Shown: positions 61,745 through 64,000 of the stretch, piece after piece
How positions within the stretch are numbered: position 1 is the first letter of the stretch
How the letters are laid out: each line of letters begins with the position of its first letter
Assembly (NCBI GenBank): GCA_965223095.1
Contig: OZ244979.1
Coordinates: forward strand, 1,736,001 to 1,800,000
Direction of reading: 5' to 3'
Length of the DNA: 64,000 nucleotides
Source: J054 sp965223095
GTDB taxonomy: Bacteria; Pseudomonadota; Gammaproteobacteria; Steroidobacterales; GCA-2729495
The notes under the pieces: generated by a model
What the model was told of the DNA's origin: nothing
The model's database searches: none
What the model saw: only the letters and a program-made list of their open reading frames with translations
Program-made: the position numbers and the translations under genes

Positions 61745-62701
61745 ATGAGAAAAAACTGCTTGAATGATTTAAGTCTGGTATCCCTGTCGTTACTGATTGT
61801 ATTGGCCGGCTGCTCGGGCGGTTCTTCCGATTCTGTATCCAAGGGGCCCGGCACGGGCCAAGTGACAGTGGGTGTTAGTGACGCGCCCGTACAAGGTTTG
61901 CGCCAAGTTTGTATTGAGTTTGATGCGGCGGAGTTCAAAAAGTCGGGTGCTAAAAATCAGGTGGTCAATATTGATCCCCCGGCGAAGATTGATCTGCTCG
62001 CCTACCAAGGAATGAATGTTGCACCGTTGGTGGTGGATGAAACTTTGGAGGCTGGCACCTATCAATGGGTGCGCTTGGCCGCCAATGCGCCGAAAAACGG
62101 CAATGGTGGTGCCGGCGCGGGCTCGAATGACATGGAATGTCTGGGTGACGGCTCCTACGTGGTCACGAATACGGGGGCGGTGCACGGTCTATACATACCC
62201 AGTAGCGCGCAGTCTGGTCTGAAGCTAAACCGCGGATTTACTTTACCTGCCGGTGGCGAAGCCGATTTCGTGGCTGAAATTGATTTGATGAAAAGCATCC
62301 ATGCGCCGCAAGGATTGGATCCCGATTATTTGATGCGGCCCGTGATTCACTTATTGGATCGAGTCGAAACGGGCAGCGTGGCTGGTGAGGTATCCGCGGT
62401 CTTAGCCACGGAAGAGGAGTGCATGCCTGCAGTTTACCTTTATGGGGCTGCTGACACACCGGATGATAATGAAGATGATGATCCTTTAGACAGCATCGAT
62501 CCCATCGCCTCCGCGATGGTCGAGCTACAGAACGACGGGGCCTATCGCTATGAGATTGGTCCAGTACTTGTCGGTAGCTACACTGTAGCGTTTAGTTGCG
62601 ACGCGGATGATCCGCTGACGGATGAAGTGCTTGACTATGTATTGTCCACGGATAATCCCGTTGATGTGTTTGCGGTGGAGCAAACCACGGCTGACTTCTA
62701 A
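61745..62701 (+). CDS. DUF4382 lipoprotein
   Basis: 318 residues from the ATG at 61745 (GTG at 61742 possible), GGAGG upstream. Lipobox VLAGC, then a Ser/Gly-rich linker. DUF4382 marks: GTGQVTVGVSDAPVQGLRQVCIEFDAAEFKKSG, KIDLLAYQGMNVAPLVVDETLEAGTYQWVRLAANA, LKLNRGFTLPAGGEADFVAEIDLMKSI, YLMRPVIHLLD. This is followed by a carboxypeptidase-regulatory-like part (SVAGEVSAVL ... YEIGPVLVGSYTVAFSCDAD). Probably anchored in the outer membrane; function unknown. Stands alone. Confidence 0.9.
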   Translation: MRKNCLNDLSLVSLSLLIVLAGCSGGSSDSVSKGPGTGQVTVGVSDAPVQGLRQVCIEFDAAEFKKSGAKNQVVNIDPPAKIDLLAYQGMNVAPLVVDETLEAGTYQWVRLAANAPKNGNGGAGAGSNDMECLGDGSYVVTNTGAVHGLYIPSSAQSGLKLNRGFTLPAGGEADFVAEIDLMKSIHAPQGLDPDYLMRPVIHLLDRVETGSVAGEVSAVLATEEECMPAVYLYGAADTPDDNEDDDPLDSIDPIASAMVELQNDGAYRYEIGPVLVGSYTVAFSCDADDPLTDEVLDYVLSTDNPVDVFAVEQTTADF

Positions 62702-63167
62702 ATCGGCGCCGCGGAGCGGTGTGTTTTACGTCACAGCCAACTGGCAGGAACATTTTTCACTGCGGCTCGTTGTAGTTAATGCTGTTAGGAACAAAGACTA
62801 GCGTCGCTGGTCTTGCGGGCGACGTCGTTGAGCTTTGCTCCATGCTCATAGTACAGAAGCGAAAATCGCCTAATCGGTGCAAGTTTTTTAGAGCTTGCCA
62901 TCGTCGCCCGCCGCTGCGCTGTCCATGCGCAAATTCCACTAGCCACTGCCCCGTCCAGTAATCAGCAGATCTATACCCCCCAGACCGTGGCTGCGCGTGG
63001 CGCTCATGGACTACGGCCACCGAAATCGTCTGCTTGGTGCCAGCGCAAGTCGTAGATAAGCTATTGATTAAAAAGATATTATTTGATTTGCATCCAAATC
63101 CCCGCGTCGGCGCATCGTATTGATAGGCGTTGCAATTTTGCAGCCAGTATTCAAGAGGATAAAGACG
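62702..63167. other. Intergenic region, 466 bp
   Basis: No gene supported. GCAAG-(10)-CTTGC at 62879-62898 is a weak stem with T-rich loop. Upstream part of the sigma-factor locus to the right. Confidence 0.35.
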
Positions 63168-63263
63168 ATGAACCTGCACTTATACGAGCGAATCGCAGAA
63201 GATTCCGCACTGGTGGTGATCACCATTGCCTATGGGGTTTGCCTCTATAGCCTGTTGTTCTAG
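63168..63263 (+). CDS. Small single-pass membrane peptide
   Basis: 31 residues. MNLHLYERIAED then the hydrophobic SALVVITIAYGVCLYSLLF. AGAGGA (ribosome site) lies about 8 bases before the ATG. It precedes a DUF6249-type gene and an ECF sigma gene and may be part of that unit. Evidence is modest because of its size. Confidence 0.45.
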   Translation: MNLHLYERIAEDSALVVITIAYGVCLYSLLF

Positions 63264-63264
63264 C

Positions 63265-63414
63265 GTGACGGCGTCACCGCGCTGTTTGAAGCTTGCCTTG
63301 CTGTGCGCAATGATAGTGGCCGCGGGCTTAACCATGGGCTTCGTTTGGTGCTTGGCCATGGCCCAGATGGCGTTGCCGAAATACGTAACGCTGTTTGATT
63401 TGATTGCCCTTTGA
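63265..63414 (+). CDS. Possible small hydrophobic protein
   Basis: Open frame of 49 residues from a GTG at 63265, with a membrane-like stretch (LALLCAMIVAAGLTMGFVWCLAMAQMALP). No ribosome site visible; it may be spurious. Listed because it lies between two membrane-protein frames with only 21 bp to the next start. Confidence 0.25.
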   Translation: MTASPRCLKLALLCAMIVAAGLTMGFVWCLAMAQMALPKYVTLFDLIAL

Positions 63415-63435
63415 CGTGACATCGGAGTTCCGCCT

Positions 63436-63819
63436 ATGGATATGGAAAGTATTCGCGATTTGGTAATACCCTTAGCCTCGATCGTTTCCTTGCCCATTGT
63501 GTTTTGTGTTGCGTTCTACTACCGCTATCGCACCCGCAAAGATTTACAAGAAACTCTGCGCAGAGCCATAGAGCAGGGCACTGAATTGACACCAGAGACA
63601 TTGGAACGTCTGGGCGGTCCAGCACCTGGCAAAGACCTAGACCTTCGTCGTGGCGTAATCGCTTCCGCGGCCGGTATCGGCTTGGTGATCTTTTCTTTTG
63701 TTTTTGTCGACGCTGACGCTGAAGGCATGCGCGGGTTGCGCGCGACGGGCGCGTTAGTGCTGGTCGTGGGGCTAGCGTTTATCGGCCTTTGGCGATTTAG
63801 CGATGGACGCGAGCGATGA
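63436..63819 (+). CDS. DUF6249-like membrane protein
   Basis: 127 residues. N-terminal membrane helix (LVIPLASIVSLPIVFCVAFYYRYRTRKDLQETLRRAIEQGTELTPETLERLG), a cytoplasmic linker, and two further hydrophobic segments (GVIASAAGIGLVIFSFVFVDAD, ATGALVLVVGLAFIGLWRF). The K-x-x-QETLRxAIExGxELTPE stretch is typical of DUF6249 proteins, frequently found beside ECF sigma factors. Here the sigma gene starts inside its last 17 bases. It may be an inhibitor or sensor for that sigma factor. Confidence 0.78.
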   Translation: MDMESIRDLVIPLASIVSLPIVFCVAFYYRYRTRKDLQETLRRAIEQGTELTPETLERLGGPAPGKDLDLRRGVIASAAGIGLVIFSFVFVDADAEGMRGLRATGALVLVVGLAFIGLWRFSDGRER

Positions 63820-64000
63820 AGAACTTGTCGCCAGAGCAGTTGCAGCAGTTGACCAGCGAGCTTACGGAGAACTGGTGCGTCGGCACCAGGGGCGGGTTCG
63901 TGCATGGCTGCGGCAGCTCACTGGCGACAAGGATCGGGCTGATGATCTCGCCCAAGATACGTTCGTGCGTGCCTGGAGCAAGCTCAGTACATTTTCCGGA
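63803..64000 (+). CDS. ECF RNA polymerase sigma factor, N-terminal part (cut by window edge)
   Basis: Open from the ATG at 63803 to the edge, 66 residues. It has sigma region 2: DEELVARAVAAVDQRAYGELVRRHQGRVRAWLRQL, DKDRADDLAQDTFVRAWSKLSTFSG, with the RADDLAQDTFVRAW core of region 2.2 that binds RNA polymerase. Overlaps the DUF6249-like gene by 17 bp. The DNA-reading region 4 is beyond the edge. Confidence 0.9.
   Translation, partial: MDASDEELVARAVAAVDQRAYGELVRRHQGRVRAWLRQLTGDKDRADDLAQDTFVRAWSKLSTFSG

Noticed and set aside
63180..63497. 105-codon minus-strand frame across the small membrane frames
   Set aside because: Antisense to better supported plus-strand frames and crosses the start of the DUF6249-like gene.
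1..64000. Search for CRISPR arrays, tRNA or rRNA genes and prophage genes
   Set aside because: No regularly spaced repeats, cloverleaf sequences, rRNA segments or phage structural genes were recognised by eye.

Overview
The window looks like a chromosomal segment of a gammaproteobacterium, probably a free-living aerobic heterotroph. The support is ErpA with the CGCG motif, a TamA/TamB pair, a DUF1840 protein, a CGFS glutaredoxin, three TonB-dependent receptors, many lipoproteins with LxxC lipoboxes, and a PEP-CTERM-like exported protein. No rRNA, tRNA, CRISPR array, intact insertion sequence or replication origin was seen. The only clear mobile-element trace is a decayed IS1182-type transposase fragment near 45.65-45.95 kb. 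Both window ends cut genes: an alpha/beta hydrolase on the left and an ECF sigma factor on the right.

Left part (0.8-13.3 kb): an E1 alpha-beta fusion and a free-standing lipoyl domain face a six-gene minus-strand operon (DUF1330, Tat-exported acetoacetate decarboxylase-like protein, TonB receptor, SnoaL-like protein, isochorismatase-like hydrolase, second acetoacetate decarboxylase-like protein). Divergent from it runs an AraC regulator - VOC protein - small Tat subunit - GMC oxidoreductase operon in which every junction is a 4-base ATGA overlap. Together these read as an uptake and catabolic locus for an unidentified carbon compound.

Middle (13.5-36 kb): mostly single genes. They include a carboxylesterase lipoprotein and a TetR regulator with a palindrome over its own start codon; a membrane protein and HdeA-like protein divergent from a second TetR gene with a 22-base operator; secreted and outer-membrane proteins; an NmrA-like protein; a FieF-type exporter; a PEP-CTERM protein; and a large M1-M28-PDZ peptidase overlapping a ChaN-PDZ gene.

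The most striking region is 36.1-38.3 kb. It holds a glutaredoxin - cysteine-free A-type-like - rhodanese fusion, a divergent MarR regulator with a four-cysteine tail, and erpA. The two Fe-S gene promoters carry the same 15-base element next to the -35 box, and in the first case this element overlaps the predicted marR promoter. I infer a small Fe-S regulon with a MarR-type sensor. Two related palindromic elements at 37.8 and 39.5 kb lie between convergent genes and show compensatory base changes.

Right part: two MFS/TonB-receptor sets around a flavoprotein with two C-terminal heme motifs (39.5-50 kb); a toxin-antitoxin pair (50.1-50.7 kb); a Rieske oxygenase - cysteine hydrolase - deacetylase - 88-residue protein - cupin cluster with lysine-rich tails (51.7-56.0 kb), which is the best candidate for an undescribed pathway; tamAB; a DUF4382 lipoprotein; and the start of a small membrane protein/ECF sigma locus at the right edge.
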